9,266 nt of DNA. Source: CAZMUN01 sp964569815. GTDB taxonomy: Archaea > Iainarchaeota > Iainarchaeia > Iainarchaeales > GCA-2688035. Both the position numbers and the translations under genes were made by a program. Each line of letters begins with the position of its first letter. Position 1 is the first letter of the stretch. Below, in pieces: positions 1 to 5,702 of this stretch. The stretch spans positions 1-9,266 of the forward strand of contig CAZMUN010000042.1 in assembly GCA_964569815.1 (NCBI GenBank). The letters are read 5' to 3'. The notes below the pieces were generated by a model. That model was given only the letters and a program-made list of their open reading frames with translations. It made no database searches and was not told the origin of the DNA.

Positions 1-130
1 GATAATTTTTGTAGAGTGACTGAAAGAATTTTTTGATATCCTCTTCTTTCCAAACATAGTCTCTTTGGAATTCAGGCAGTACAAGGTCTTTGTTTTCAAT
101 GTCTCTAATTAGAGTTTCAACGGTAGCCAT
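1..130 (-). CDS. DUF262/GmrSD-type protein, N-terminal 43 residues (runs off the window)
   Basis: The minus strand reads from an ATG at 130 to the window edge. The residues include a stretch of the form LPEFQRDYVWK (about residues 18-28), followed by EEDIKKFFQSLYKNY. This is the opening of the DUF262 domain (ParB/sulfiredoxin-like fold, found in GmrS/GmrD-type modification-dependent restriction enzymes), where the conserved P-x-F-Q-R-x-Y-V-W segment belongs to the nucleotide-binding N-terminal domain. A purine-rich AGAGGAA lies at 137-143 just upstream of the start, and a TTTTAATTAATT box lies at 153-164. Only the first 43 residues are visible, so the C-terminal HNH part that would make it a nuclease cannot be confirmed. 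Its neighbour on the same strand is an HsdR remnant, which fits a defence region. Confidence 0.75.
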   Translation of the reverse strand, partial: MATVETLIRDIENKDLVLPEFQRDYVWKEEDIKKFFQSLYKNY

Positions 131-152
131 CCCAATTCCTCTTAGAAAATAC

Positions 153-164
153 AATTAATTAAAA
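153..164 (-). promoter_or_regulatory. TATA-like box upstream of the DUF262 gene
   Basis: On the minus strand this reads TTTTAATTAATT, centred about 28 bases upstream of the ATG at 130, which is normal archaeal TATA spacing for a very short leader. A second AT-rich candidate, TTTTTTAATTG, at about 168-178 would give a leader long enough to include the AGAGGAA ribosome-binding sequence at 137-143. The sequence does not decide between the two. Confidence 0.4.
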
Positions 165-190
165 CAATTAAAAAAGGATGTTTGAAGAAC

Positions 191-352
191 CTAAAGCTGG
201 TTGAGCCTTACTAGAGCATCAATTAGCTGTTGTTCTATCTTGTTGAGCTTGCTTTCTAAACCCTCTATTCTTTCACTTAAATTGTAAAAACTCCTTTGTG
301 GAGAGTTAGTGTTGAATCCGGTCTTTGTCAGGTCTCTCATCCTTTTCACCAT
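191..352 (-). CDS. small coiled-coil ORF, unrecognised (53 aa)
   Basis: An ORF of 53 codons runs from ATG 352 (alternative ATG 340) to TAG 191-193 on the minus strand. The C-terminal half, about residues 24-53, shows heptad-like spacing of leucine and isoleucine (NLSERIEGLESKLNKIEQQL and onward) and is very likely one long amphipathic helix or coiled coil. The first 15 or so codons overlap the end of the HsdR remnant in another frame. I do not recognise a family. The helix is loosely like the spacer helices of HsdS specificity subunits or small phage-type coiled-coil proteins, but no target-recognition part is present. No well-spaced ribosome-binding site precedes either ATG. It may be a real small gene or the tail of a broken one. 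Confidence 0.35.
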   Translation of the reverse strand: MVKRMRDLTKTGFNTNSPQRSFYNLSERIEGLESKLNKIEQQLIDALVRLNQL

Positions 353-596
353 ACTTTCCAAAGTAGTTTCTTTTCTTTACGTTGTTTGCTCGTTCCTTTC
401 TTGTTAGTGGTTTTTGGTCAAAGGCCACGTGACAGATTAGGTCGAATTCGTCGAAGTCTTTTCCTACTTCTTCTTTCAATTCGTTTAGTAAGACGCCTTG
501 GTTTACAAGCTCGTCAATTATTACAGACTTTTTCTCCGCTTTGCTCCAGGAGCGCAGGAAGTCATCTAGTGTACGGAACTCTTTCAGTATACTGTT
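306..596 (-). pseudogene. hsdR: type I restriction enzyme R subunit (HsdR), C-terminal fragment
   Basis: Read on the minus strand from about 596 to the TAA at 306-308, the frame gives SILKEFRTLDDFLRSWSKAEKK, then ELVNQGVLLNELKEEVGKDF, FDLICHVAFDQKPLTRKERA and NVKKRNYFGKYGEK. This is the C-terminal domain of EcoEI-like HsdR motor/nuclease subunits (the DLICHVAFD..PLTR.ERA..V..R.YF.KYG segment is distinctive). About 90 residues remain of a protein normally near 800-1000 residues. The helicase and nuclease domains are absent, the usual residues after KYGE are replaced, and no genuine start exists: the only upstream ATG (635) lies inside repeat copy A. HsdR homology stops within about ten bases of the left edge of that repeat. 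I read it as a remnant of a dismantled type I system. Confidence 0.8.
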
Positions 597-667
597 TCTG
601 TATAAAAATTTCAGCCAAAGCACATGGCAGAGCATCGCATTTTAGGGGTGTAGCATCCCTCCCGCAA
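585..667 (+). repeat. dispersed structured repeat, copy A
   Basis: This copy shares with two others in the window a core of the form TTCTGYATAA, then TTTCAGCCARAGCA, GGCWGAGCATCG and a GGGG-containing hairpin. Two hairpins can be drawn. Hairpin 1 is TCAGCC (611-616) with GGCAGA (626-631), five pairs and one A-A mismatch. Hairpin 2 is AGGGGTG (644-650) with CATCCCT (654-660), seven pairs including one G-T, around a three-base loop. This copy lacks the upstream TTAATTAA/TCCCCTGCA part present in B and C; HsdR sequence is there instead. It ends where the fic promoter palindrome begins. Confidence 0.8.
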
Positions 668-713
668 GTTATACCTACAAATTAGATATATTTATATATT
701 TGTAGGGATAACT
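667..713 (+). promoter_or_regulatory. fic promoter inside a 16-base inverted repeat (probable operator)
   Basis: AGTTATACCTACAAAT (667-682) and ATTTGTAGGGATAACT (698-713) are inverted repeats matching at 15 of 16 positions around a 15-base AT-only-but-one spacer. The spacer and right arm contain the TATA box TTTATATA (691-698). Its centre lies about 27 bases before the GTG at 721, so transcription should begin at or next to the start codon and the mRNA should be leaderless. A dyad enclosing the TATA box is the arrangement expected of an operator where a dimeric repressor would block TBP/TFB. The identity of the repressor is unknown; Fic itself has no visible DNA-binding domain. Confidence 0.65.
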
Positions 714-720
714 ATTTATT

Positions 721-1683
721 GTGTTCTTGAAAGAAAAGACTGTCAAAAAGAAGAAGTATTTCTACTTGGCAAAGTCTCTGAGGCTGCCTGACGGGTCTGT
801 GAAAACCATTGAGAAGATTGTTGACAAGGGCAAGCCGTTGAAAGAGCTTGAGAAAAAGCACGCAGACTTTTTCATCGAGAAAGAGAAAGAGGCCTTTGCC
901 AATTTTGCAATAAAGACTTACTTGCAGGATGACATTTTCACTAAAGACCAGTTAAAGAAAATTGAGGCAATGAAGGTTGAGTACCAGTACACTGTTAAGA
1001 AATTCAACAAGAACCAGTTGAAGGATGCCTTTGACAGGTTCACTGCAAACTTTACCTATGAGTCAAATGCAATTGAAGGAAATTCCTTAACCCTGAAAGA
1101 CGTTGCCATTGTAATGTTTGAAAAGAAGGTTATTCCTGGGAAAGACCTTAGGGAAATTTATGAGACAAGGAACAGCAGGCGCGTAATGGACCTGCTTTTG
1201 AAGAAAAAGTTTGACGTGGAAGAAAAGGATATCAAAAAAATGCACAAGATGCTGATGCAGGACATTGACGAGAGAGCAGGCTACAAGCTTGTTCCAAACT
1301 TCTTGACCGGAAGCGATGTCGAACTCACTCCGCCGGAAAAGGTTGAAAAGGAAATGAAACAGTTATTGAATTGGTATGAAAATGCCTCGCAAGAAATGCA
1401 CCCCCTGCAGGTTGCAGCTCTCTTTCACGGAAAGTTTGAAAAAATCCACCCTTTTGAGGACGGGAACGGCAGGGTTGGCAGGTTTCTTGCAAACATCATG
1501 CTGATAAACAAAGGCTACCCGCCTCTAATCATCAGGAGCAGCCAAAGGCAGTCCTACATCAAATGCCTTGAAGACTTTCATAGGGGGTACACAAAAAACC
1601 TTGAAAGGCTATTCCTCGAAAAATACAAGGCAACCTACAGAAACTTTTTCCACGTCTATTTGGAATATGTGAAAAAAATGTGA
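721..1683 (+). CDS. fic: Fic-domain protein with N-terminal inhibitory motif (class II)
   Basis: The 320-residue product carries the Fic core motif HPFEDGNGRVGR at residues 243-254 (HPFx[D/E]GNGRxxR), with every catalytic position present. Enzymes of this family usually transfer AMP from ATP to hydroxyl side chains of target proteins. SNAIEG at residues 115-120 matches the autoinhibitory [S/T]xxxE[G/N] helix motif and lies N-terminal to the core, so this is a class II, self-restrained Fic. TPPEKVEKEM near residue 203 begins the usual helix before the core. The first 60 or so residues are lysine-rich with no recognised domain. Start GTG 721 is chosen because the TATA box at 691-698 predicts transcription from about there. 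No separate antitoxin gene is adjacent, as expected when inhibition is built in. Repeat copies A and B flank it. Confidence 0.92.
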   Translation: MFLKEKTVKKKKYFYLAKSLRLPDGSVKTIEKIVDKGKPLKELEKKHADFFIEKEKEAFANFAIKTYLQDDIFTKDQLKKIEAMKVEYQYTVKKFNKNQLKDAFDRFTANFTYESNAIEGNSLTLKDVAIVMFEKKVIPGKDLREIYETRNSRRVMDLLLKKKFDVEEKDIKKMHKMLMQDIDERAGYKLVPNFLTGSDVELTPPEKVEKEMKQLLNWYENASQEMHPLQVAALFHGKFEKIHPFEDGNGRVGRFLANIMLINKGYPPLIIRSSQRQSYIKCLEDFHRGYTKNLERLFLEKYKATYRNFFHVYLEYVKKM

Positions 1684-1711
1684 CTGCATATCACGGTGCT
1701 TGCAGGCTTGT

Positions 1712-1735
1712 AGTTGCATCAGAGAAAATGCAACT
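1712..1735 (+). terminator. hairpin downstream of fic, possible transcript end
   Basis: AGTTGCAT (1712-1719) and ATGCAACT (1728-1735) form a perfect 8-pair stem with an 8-base loop, 29 bases after the fic stop codon. No long T run follows, so it is a weak archaeal terminator candidate. It may instead be an mRNA 3'-end structure or part of the regulatory context of repeat copy B, which begins about 8 bases later. Confidence 0.35.
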
Positions 1736-1742
1736 GAGCACT

Positions 1743-1855
1743 AAAAAGATACTTTAATTAATTCCCCTGCACTATACTATTTCTGCATAATAATTTCAGC
1801 CAGAGCATAGGGCTGAGCATCGTATTATTGGGGAATTGTTTCCTCCCCCAATTAT
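1743..1855 (+). repeat. dispersed structured repeat, copy B
   Basis: Compared with copy C, the similarity starts upstream with AAAAAG, a TTTAATTAA box (1753-1761) and TCCCCTGCA (1763-1771), then runs through the shared core. Hairpin 1 is TCAGCC (1796-1801) with GGCTGA (1811-1816), a perfect 6-pair stem; the A-A mismatch seen in copies A and C is an A-T pair here. Hairpin 2 uses TTGGGG (1828-1833) with CCCCAA (1846-1851) and an inner GGAA/TTCC, a different sequence from the other copies in the same position. The TATA-like box would place a transcript start near 1780, just before the core. No open frame is conserved across the copies. Confidence 0.8.
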
Positions 1856-1941
1856 GTGCAATGGTTGAGAAGGTCTATGAAGGCGAATACGGAGATTATA
1901 TCTGAAAAGAAGGTAGGAAAACATGTATTCACTAATGCAGC

Positions 1942-2082
1942 CTATTTTCCGAGGAAATTCCTGATTTGCTCCCTTAACCATTCGGCCTTTGAATTGTAGT
2001 CAGAAGCCTTAAGTTTTTCTTCAACTGCTTCGTGAATATCCTTTTCAACTTGGGCTTTTATTTCGAGTTCAAATTTTGACAC
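1942..2082 (-). CDS. ribbon-helix-helix-like small protein (46 aa), overlaps the fur-family gene
   Basis: On the minus strand a GTG at 2080-2082 opens a frame ending with TAG 1942-1944. The product begins with a short basic and hydrophobic strand-like stretch (SKFELEIKAQ). It continues with an acidic helix and ends with KASDYNSKAEWLREQIRNFL, which matches the [G/D]-Y-x-S-[K/R]-[A/S]-E-x-[L/I]-R-[D/E]-x-[I/L]-R-x-[F/L]-L pattern of ribbon-helix-helix regulators and antitoxins. AAAGAG lies about six bases before the GTG. The start is inside the last 25 bases of the fur-family gene in another frame, so the two are probably co-transcribed and translationally coupled. It may be a second DNA-binding regulator of the metal locus, a stray antitoxin, or a partner controlling the neighbouring fic operator. 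The family call rests on pattern alone. Confidence 0.55.
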   Translation of the reverse strand: MSKFELEIKAQVEKDIHEAVEEKLKASDYNSKAEWLREQIRNFLGK

Positions 2083-2477
2083 GAAATTCTCTTTGATTTT
2101 CTAAAGCAGACTTTGCAGTTCTCGTTACATGCGCCTCTTACTTCCAGCTGAAAGCTCTTAATCGACCCTGGAATTTTATCCTTAAGAAAATCCAATGAAT
2201 CGATAGTGAAATGAATTATTTTTCCTGTATTTTCGCAAACAAAGTGGCAATGGCTTCTGTTTTGCTTAGAGAACACAGTTCTCCTGTTGCATCTGTATGC
2301 GTATAGCAGATTTCTGCTTTTCAACTCGTTAAGGAACCTGTAAATTGTCGCAATTCCGATTTTTTCATTCTCTTTATTTGCCATTTCAACCAGGTCTTCA
2401 GCACTGAAAAAAGTGTCAATTTCATCCAGCTTGCTTTGAAGATATTTTTTCTGGTGGGTGCTCCTTTTCTGAACCAT
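2058..2477 (-). CDS. Fur-family metal-responsive repressor (probably zinc, Zur-like)
   Basis: The 139-residue product has the Fur layout. An N-terminal winged helix spans about residues 8-70 (FSAEDLVEMANKE, then KIGIATIYRFLNELKSRNLL, the Fur recognition-helix signature A-T-[V/I]-Y-R-x-L). A C-terminal metal/dimer domain begins at HCHFVC, with H76, H78 and C81. Fur proteins usually carry CxxC at this first cysteine site; here it is CENT, so the second cysteine is missing. The second site is CNENC (C117, C121), again not the standard CxxC, with C124 nearby. Metal choice cannot be read from the protein. Divergent placement from a zinc-type uptake operon, with a shared palindrome, points to zinc. 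GGAAGTGA five bases before the ATG at 2477 is a good ribosome-binding site. Confidence 0.85.
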   Translation of the reverse strand: MVQKRSTHQKKYLQSKLDEIDTFFSAEDLVEMANKENEKIGIATIYRFLNELKSRNLLYAYRCNRRTVFSKQNRSHCHFVCENTGKIIHFTIDSLDFLKDKIPGSIKSFQLEVRGACNENCKVCFRKSKRISCQNLNSK

Positions 2478-2509
2478 TTTAAGTCACTTCCTTATTGATA
2501 ATCGCAACC

Positions 2510-2534
2510 AATAACTATTTTATAATAAGTTATT
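2510..2534. promoter_or_regulatory. palindrome between fur-family gene and znuA (probable metal operator)
   Basis: AATAACT (2510-2516) and AGTTATT (2528-2534) are perfect 7-base inverted repeats, and two further inner pairs also match, giving 9 of 12 symmetric pairs across 25 bases. This size and AT-rich symmetry fit a Fur-family box. It covers a TATA-like TTTTATAA (2519-2526) placed for znuA transcription starting near 2548, and its complement can serve the divergent regulator gene. A repressor bound here would control both directions, giving autoregulation plus uptake control. Confidence 0.6.
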
Positions 2535-2557
2535 TATAAATACTTGGGGTTGAAAAA

Positions 2558-3496
2558 ATGAAAAAAGGAATTATCTTATTGTCTGGGCTGCTACTTATTG
2601 TAATACTTTTGATTTCTGGCTGTGTCAATAACGCCGAAAAAGAATCTGATGAAAAATTAAATGTGATTGTGAGTATTTTGCCTCAGAAGGCTTTTGTAAA
2701 AGCTGTTGGTGGAAATCATGTAACAGTGAATGAGTTAATCCCACCAGGCGGAAGCCCTGCAACTTATGAACCAAAACCAAGTGATTTGGCATTGGTAGAA
2801 AACGCAGACATCTACTTTAGGGTAGGCCACATTCCATTTGAGAAGTCTCATGCTGATAAATTCGCTGAGTTAAATCCAGATATGGGGGTAGTGGACACCT
2901 CTGTTAATGTAGAACTCAGGTATGTTGGTGAACATGAAGAGCATAGCCACGGACATGAAGGAGAAACTGGTGGAGAAGAATATGCCGAAGATGGTCTTGG
3001 GCCTAAAGGGGTTGACCCTCATGTCTGGCTGTCTCCAATGCAGGTAAAAAAGCAGGTTGATGTCATTACCGAAACACTTTCTAAAGAGGACCCGGAAAAC
3101 TCTGGGCTTTACCAGAGCAATGCTGAAAATTTCAAAAAACAGCTTGATGAACTGCATGATGAGATTGATTCAAAATTTGAGGAACTGAAAACAGACAAAC
3201 TTATGGTATTCCATCCAGCATGGGGCTACTTTGCTTCTGAATATGGGCTTGAGCAGATAGCTGTAGAGCAGTCTGGAAAGGAGCCAACAGCAAAGGAATT
3301 GCAACAGTTGATTGATGAGGCTAAAGAGGAAAACATCAAAGTAATATTTGTTCAATCGCAATTCAGTAAAGAGAGTGCTGAATCAATAGCTGAAGAAATT
3401 GGTGCTGTTGTTGTTTCCATTGACCCGCTTTCCGAGGATTATGTAAACAATTTGAGAAATGTGGCAACGGCTATAACTGAGAACTTAAACAAATAA
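2558..3496 (+). CDS. znuA: metal (zinc) ABC transporter, substrate-binding lipoprotein
   Basis: The 312-residue product starts with a signal peptide of about 21 residues ending in a lipobox (LISGC, lipidated Cys22), so it should be anchored outside the membrane. It has the cluster A-I (ZnuA/TroA) fold signatures: TYEPKPSDL near residues 69-77, DPHVWLSP at 153-160 (ligand H155), VFHPAWGYFASEYGL at 217-231 (ligand H219), and SIDPLSEDY at 287-295 (ligand D289). An acidic, histidine-rich loop (HEEHSHGHEGE, residues 126-136) is typical of zinc rather than manganese or iron binders. The first ligand, normally a His directly before the TYEP motif, is Ala68 here, so a metal ligand may come from elsewhere, perhaps the loop. 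A GGGGT ribosome-binding sequence lies seven bases before the ATG. It opens the uptake operon. Confidence 0.93.
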   Translation: MKKGIILLSGLLLIVILLISGCVNNAEKESDEKLNVIVSILPQKAFVKAVGGNHVTVNELIPPGGSPATYEPKPSDLALVENADIYFRVGHIPFEKSHADKFAELNPDMGVVDTSVNVELRYVGEHEEHSHGHEGETGGEEYAEDGLGPKGVDPHVWLSPMQVKKQVDVITETLSKEDPENSGLYQSNAENFKKQLDELHDEIDSKFEELKTDKLMVFHPAWGYFASEYGLEQIAVEQSGKEPTAKELQQLIDEAKEENIKVIFVQSQFSKESAESIAEEIGAVVVSIDPLSEDYVNNLRNVATAITENLNK

Positions 3497-3507
3497 TTCT
3501 GATTATT

Positions 3508-4212
3508 ATGGCCAGGGAGGAAATAATCAAATTCGATAATGTATGCTTTAGTTATACTAAAGAAGATTTCTTGAAAAACATTAATCTTTCAATTTACAAA
3601 GACGATTTCCTTGGGGTTGTTGGGCCCAACGGAGGGGGTAAAACCACCTTACTAAAACTGATTCTCGGCTTGTTAACCCCAAAATAAGGCTCAATTAAAG
3701 TGTTCGGCAAAAAGTCTAGACAAGGCAGGGAGTCGATAGGTTATCTTTCTCAGTTCAAAAATATTGACTTTGACTTTCCCATAACCGCCCACGAAATTGT
3801 GCTTTTGAGCAGGGTTGGAAAAAAACTGTTCAAGCATTATTCCAAAGAGGACAGGAAAATGGCCGAAAAGGCCCTAAAAAGCCTTGGTATTTGGCATTTA
3901 AGGAACAACAAGCTCAGCGAGCTTTCGGGTGGAGAAAAACAAAGAGTATTTGTTGCAAGAGCATTGGCCAATGAACCCGAATTACTTATATTGGATGAAC
4001 CAATGTCAAACCTTGATATTCATATTCAGGAGGAATTTTACAAGATTCTAAAGGAGTTAAACAATAGAATAGCAATAGTAATCGTTGACCATGACCTTGA
4101 AATGCTTTCAAAATACGCGAAAGAAATTGTTTGTGTCAATAAATGCAACACGCATACCATAAGATACCATGATGCTGACTCGGTTAAATTAAGGGGGCTG
4201 TGCCATGATTGA
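3508..4212 (+). pseudogene. znuC: metal (zinc) ABC transporter ATPase, interrupted by an in-frame TAA
   Basis: From ATG 3508 (11 bases after znuA) the frame encodes a complete ABC ATPase of 234 codons before its TGA at 4210-4212, broken only by TAA at 3685-3687. The first 59 residues contain Walker A (GPNGGGKTT). The part after the stop contains the Q-loop (YLSQ), the signature LSGGEKQR, Walker B (LLILDEP) and the switch histidine (VDHD). The stop sits in a loop where homologues have LxPxxGxI, so a single base change from a Lys or Glu codon explains it. Reinitiation at GTG 3700 would give a 170-residue protein without Walker A, which cannot bind ATP alone. The end overlaps znuB by eight bases (ATGATTGA). 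The intact remainder suggests a very recent mutation, a sequence error, or readthrough. Confidence 0.88.
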
Positions 4213-5017
4213 AATACTCGGATACCACTTTTTTCAGAATGCTCTGATTATTGCGGTTCTTGGTTCAATTGCAGCAGGAGTTGTTGGCACTTACATTGTT
4301 GTCAAAAGAATGTCATTGATTTCTGGAAGCATTGCTCATGCTGCATTCGGGGGGCTTGGGATAAGCTATTTTCTTAATGCAAATCCTCTCATAGGCGGAA
4401 CAATCTTTAGTTTGCTTTCAGCTTTCGGCATCGCCATTTTTAGAAAAAACGCAGAAAACAGATTAGACACTCTATTAAGCTTTTTTTGGGCAACAGGAAT
4501 GGCTGTAGGACTAGTTTTTATTTTTCTTACACCCGGATATGCAACAGACTTGTTTACATATTTATTTGGAAACATACTTCTCGTTTCCCAAATAGATCTT
4601 GTAACCATATTTGTGCTGGACATACTAATAGTATCCACTGTTTTTTTGATGTTCAATTCAATTCTTTCTGTTACCTTTGACGAAGAATATTCTGAAACCA
4701 GAAATATGCGGGCTACATTAGTCAATATGATTTTATTCGGACTAATTGCATTGACAATCATCGCTACAATCAGGGTTGTTGGAATTGTCCTTATGATTGC
4801 GATTCTGACAATCCCTGCAGCAATCTCACAGCAGTTTCATAAAACAGTTAAAAAGATTATGATAACTTCGTCAGTAATAACTTTATTTTCAACAATTTTG
4901 GGTTTATTCGTTTCTTATTATCTCGATTTTTCCACTGGGCCAATAATAGTCCTTATACTATCAGCTATTTATGTAATATCTTTAATTTTTTCAAAAATCA
5001 AAACAATAGATTTTTAA
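4205..5017 (+). CDS. znuB: metal (zinc) ABC transporter, membrane permease
   Basis: The 270-residue product is strongly hydrophobic with about seven to eight predicted membrane segments, as in the ABC-3 family (ZnuB/TroC/MntB), whose usual length is 260-290. Family landmarks are visible: an N-terminal helix followed by GTYIVVKRMSLISGSIAHAA (about residues 28-47), where the family has V-x-R-R-x-x-[L/F]-x-[G/S]-[D/S]-x-[L/I]-x-H; and RVVGIVLMIAILTIPAAISQ at about 190-209, the conserved VG.lL..AlL..Paa coupling region. It would form the dimeric channel fed by ZnuA and driven by ZnuC. Translation is coupled to znuC by the ATGATTGA overlap. Codon use is AT-rich, like znuA. The permease reads intact even though the ATPase frame has a stop. 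Confidence 0.93.
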   Translation: MIEILGYHFFQNALIIAVLGSIAAGVVGTYIVVKRMSLISGSIAHAAFGGLGISYFLNANPLIGGTIFSLLSAFGIAIFRKNAENRLDTLLSFFWATGMAVGLVFIFLTPGYATDLFTYLFGNILLVSQIDLVTIFVLDILIVSTVFLMFNSILSVTFDEEYSETRNMRATLVNMILFGLIALTIIATIRVVGIVLMIAILTIPAAISQQFHKTVKKIMITSSVITLFSTILGLFVSYYLDFSTGPIIVLILSAIYVISLIFSKIKTIDF

Positions 5018-5042
5018 CTCAACTTTAATAAATACTGCTGTA

Positions 5043-5600
5043 ATGCAAGTCTACTTGGCGGTTTACAGGATGGGCTTGGTGTTGGAGCTTTCGATTGCAA
5101 GTCTAATTGGCGGGAATGGCCTAGGTGATATAAGGAGAAATGAGGAAGAGCTGGACAGAATGTACCATCTTGCTGCAAAGATTGTTTCAATGGCGCTTAT
5201 TCAATCTGAAACTTTGCAGTCATCCAAAATAGGGGCCGCCTCCCTTGTTCCTTTGTATTTCCTTTTATGCAAAAAGTTGGAGAACATTGGGGACACTATT
5301 AGCTATCTTGCGGAATACATTGGCGTAAAAAAACCTGTCTTTGAAGGCAAGAAAGATATACTGCATTTCTTTGTCAAAGAAACAACCAGAAGCATAAAGT
5401 ACCTGCCCAAAGTCCAAAAAGAAGTATTCAAAAAGGTCCCATCCGATAAACTTGAGGAAATGGACCAACTTATAGCAAGAGTGAAGGACGCGTCTGTGCA
5501 GAACTACCTTCGAACAATTCTGCGTTACGTTGTTGATGTTGAGGAAGAAGCGGTAAACATCTCTTTTTACAAGCAGCTGATTGAAGATAATGCCTTGTAG
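5043..5600 (+). CDS. PhoU-domain protein lacking the usual N-terminal region
   Basis: The 185-residue product is all-helical in appearance and carries PhoU features: RNEEELDRMYHLAAK (about residues 32-46), like the E-x-x-[V/L]-D-x-[L/M]-Y helix, and KKLENIGDTISYLAEYIG (77-94), like the L-E-R-I-[A/G]-D metal-binding helix. A second-bundle counterpart is VVDVEEEAVNISF near 163-175. Archaeal proteins of this type often have an AbrB-like DNA-binding domain and a further 100 or more residues before the PhoU part; here the space is taken by znuB, so that region is missing. The start is uncertain: ATG 5043 or ATG 5070. A TTTAATAA box at 5024-5031 suggests its own promoter and would favour a start later than 5043. 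Its role next to zinc uptake is unclear; it could be a truncated relic. Confidence 0.6.
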   Translation: MQVYLAVYRMGLVLELSIASLIGGNGLGDIRRNEEELDRMYHLAAKIVSMALIQSETLQSSKIGAASLVPLYFLLCKKLENIGDTISYLAEYIGVKKPVFEGKKDILHFFVKETTRSIKYLPKVQKEVFKKVPSDKLEEMDQLIARVKDASVQNYLRTILRYVVDVEEEAVNISFYKQLIEDNAL

Positions 5601-5702
5601 CGATTTCACAGTTCATTTTTAGTCTTTGAAACAAACTTAAGCATGTTTTCGCTCAAAACCATAAATCGCAGTTCCTTTTTGTCCTTACTATTAGTAACCG
5701 TC

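Noticed and set aside
585..667. Repeat core as a tRNA or tRNA fragment
   Set aside because: There is no acceptor stem, T-loop GTTCRA sequence or CCA end; the two hairpins do not fit a cloverleaf.
296..685. Plus-strand hydrophobic frame of 129 codons opposite the HsdR remnant
   Set aside because: It is the reverse of a recognisable HsdR segment and shows only low-complexity Leu/Phe/Ser content.
585..1855. Repeats as a CRISPR array or as integron attC sites
   Set aside because: Spacing is thousands of bases with genes between, the units are about 80-115 bases, and no GTTRRRY-type core or integrase gene is visible.
1861..1905. Short plus-strand frame of 14 codons beginning MVEKVYEGEYGDY just after repeat copy B
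   Set aside because: Too short to support, and the continuation beyond its stop is the reverse of the ribbon-helix-helix-like gene.
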